DNA from: Bacillus crepusculi
Lineage (GTDB): Bacteria; Bacillota; Bacilli; Bacillales; Bacillaceae
DNA length: 64,000 nt
NCBI RefSeq assembly: GCF_014764715.1
Contig: NZ_JACXXE010000001.1
Coordinates: 1 to 64,000 of the forward strand
Reading direction: 5' to 3'
Under the pieces are notes generated by a model. It worked only from the letters and a program-made list of their open reading frames with translations, made no database searches and was not told the DNA's origin. Of this stretch, positions 63,748 through 64,000 are shown piece by piece (within the stretch, counting starts at the first letter, position 1; each line of letters opens with the position of its first letter). The position numbers and the translations under genes are program-made.

Positions 63748-64000
63748 ATGAGTAAAATTGCATTTTTATTCCCTGGCCAAGGCTCTCAAAAAATTGGCAT
63801 GGGAAAAGATTTATTTGAGCAAGAAGCAGTATGTAAAGCGGTGTTTGAAGAAGCAGACGAGACCCTCGGTTTTAACTTATCCTCTATGATTTTTGAAGGG
63901 GATGCAGGAGAACTGACACTGACTTATAATGCGCAGCCAGCTCTTTTAACAACAAGTATCGCCATCTTAAAGAGATTTGAAGAAAGTGGAATCAAGGCAG
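63748..64000 (+). CDS. fabD: Malonyl-CoA:ACP transacylase (5' part, cut by the window end)
   Basis: The first 84 codons of FabD, which loads malonyl groups onto acyl carrier protein for fatty-acid elongation. The N-terminal FPGQGSQKIGMGKDLFEQ block is diagnostic. The catalytic GHSLG serine lies beyond the window. ATG 63748 follows TGGAGGTAGAG. It is co-transcribed with fapR and plsX. Confidence 0.93.
   Translation, partial: MSKIAFLFPGQGSQKIGMGKDLFEQEAVCKAVFEEADETLGFNLSSMIFEGDAGELTLTYNAQPALLTTSIAILKRFEESGIKA

Overview
The window is a stretch of chromosome from a spore-forming Firmicute, most likely the Bacillus pumilus group (pumilus/safensis/altitudinis). Gene order and protein sequences follow the Bacillus subtilis block from spoIIGA to fabD almost gene for gene. 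They diverge enough that the source is not B. subtilis, and one roughly 5-kb cassette has no counterpart there. The species call is inference from recalled synteny. Almost everything is on the + strand; only rqcH and rpmB are on the - strand. No tRNA, rRNA, insertion sequence, prophage or CRISPR array was seen.

Layout. 1-2895: sporulation sigma-factor region (spoIIGA, sigE, sigG), with a Spo0A-type promoter of 22-bp spacing and a sigma-F-type promoter before sigG. 2926-7886: accessory cassette between sigG and ylmA, flanked by intrinsic terminators. It holds a SorC-family regulator, a DXR-II-like/SAF-domain oxidoreductase, gutM and a complete glucitol-type PTS (IIC, IIB, IIA), with repeated AACAAATG operators. 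7970-12937: ylmA-ylmC-pgeF-ylmE-sepF-ylmG-rqcP-divIVA (division, PLP homeostasis, ribosome rescue). 12948-16058: isoleucine T-box and ileS. 16219-18066: ylyA, lspA, rluD-type pseudouridine synthase. 18063-29899: the pyrimidine operon pyrR-P-B-C-AA-AB-K-D-F-E with three PyrR-type attenuators.

30114-36237: SAM riboswitch, a 48-codon YezD-like gene, then cysH-cysP-sat-cysC-sumT-sirB-sirC, i.e. sulfate uptake and reduction plus siroheme synthesis for sulfite reductase. 36267-40817: rqcH (- strand) and a P-type calcium ATPase. 40901-49480: yloC, remA, gmk, rpoZ, coaBC, priA, def, fmt, rsmB. 49484-54852: rlmN, stp, prkC, rsgA, rpe. 54913-55967: thiN, the 26-codon spoVM and rpmB. 56227-62039: yloU, fakA, sdaAB-sdaAA, recG. 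62081-64000: fapR with its operator, plsX and the beginning of fabD.

Most of the region is ordinary, tightly packed core genome with visible RNA-level control (T-box, S-box, three pyr attenuators, possible occlusion of the sigG ribosome binding site). The best candidate for an undescribed system is the 2.9-7.9 kb PTS cassette. It carries every component for phosphorylating uptake, but its only catabolic enzyme is a Rossmann/SAF oxidoreductase related to DXR-like proteins, not a classical sorbitol-6-phosphate dehydrogenase.
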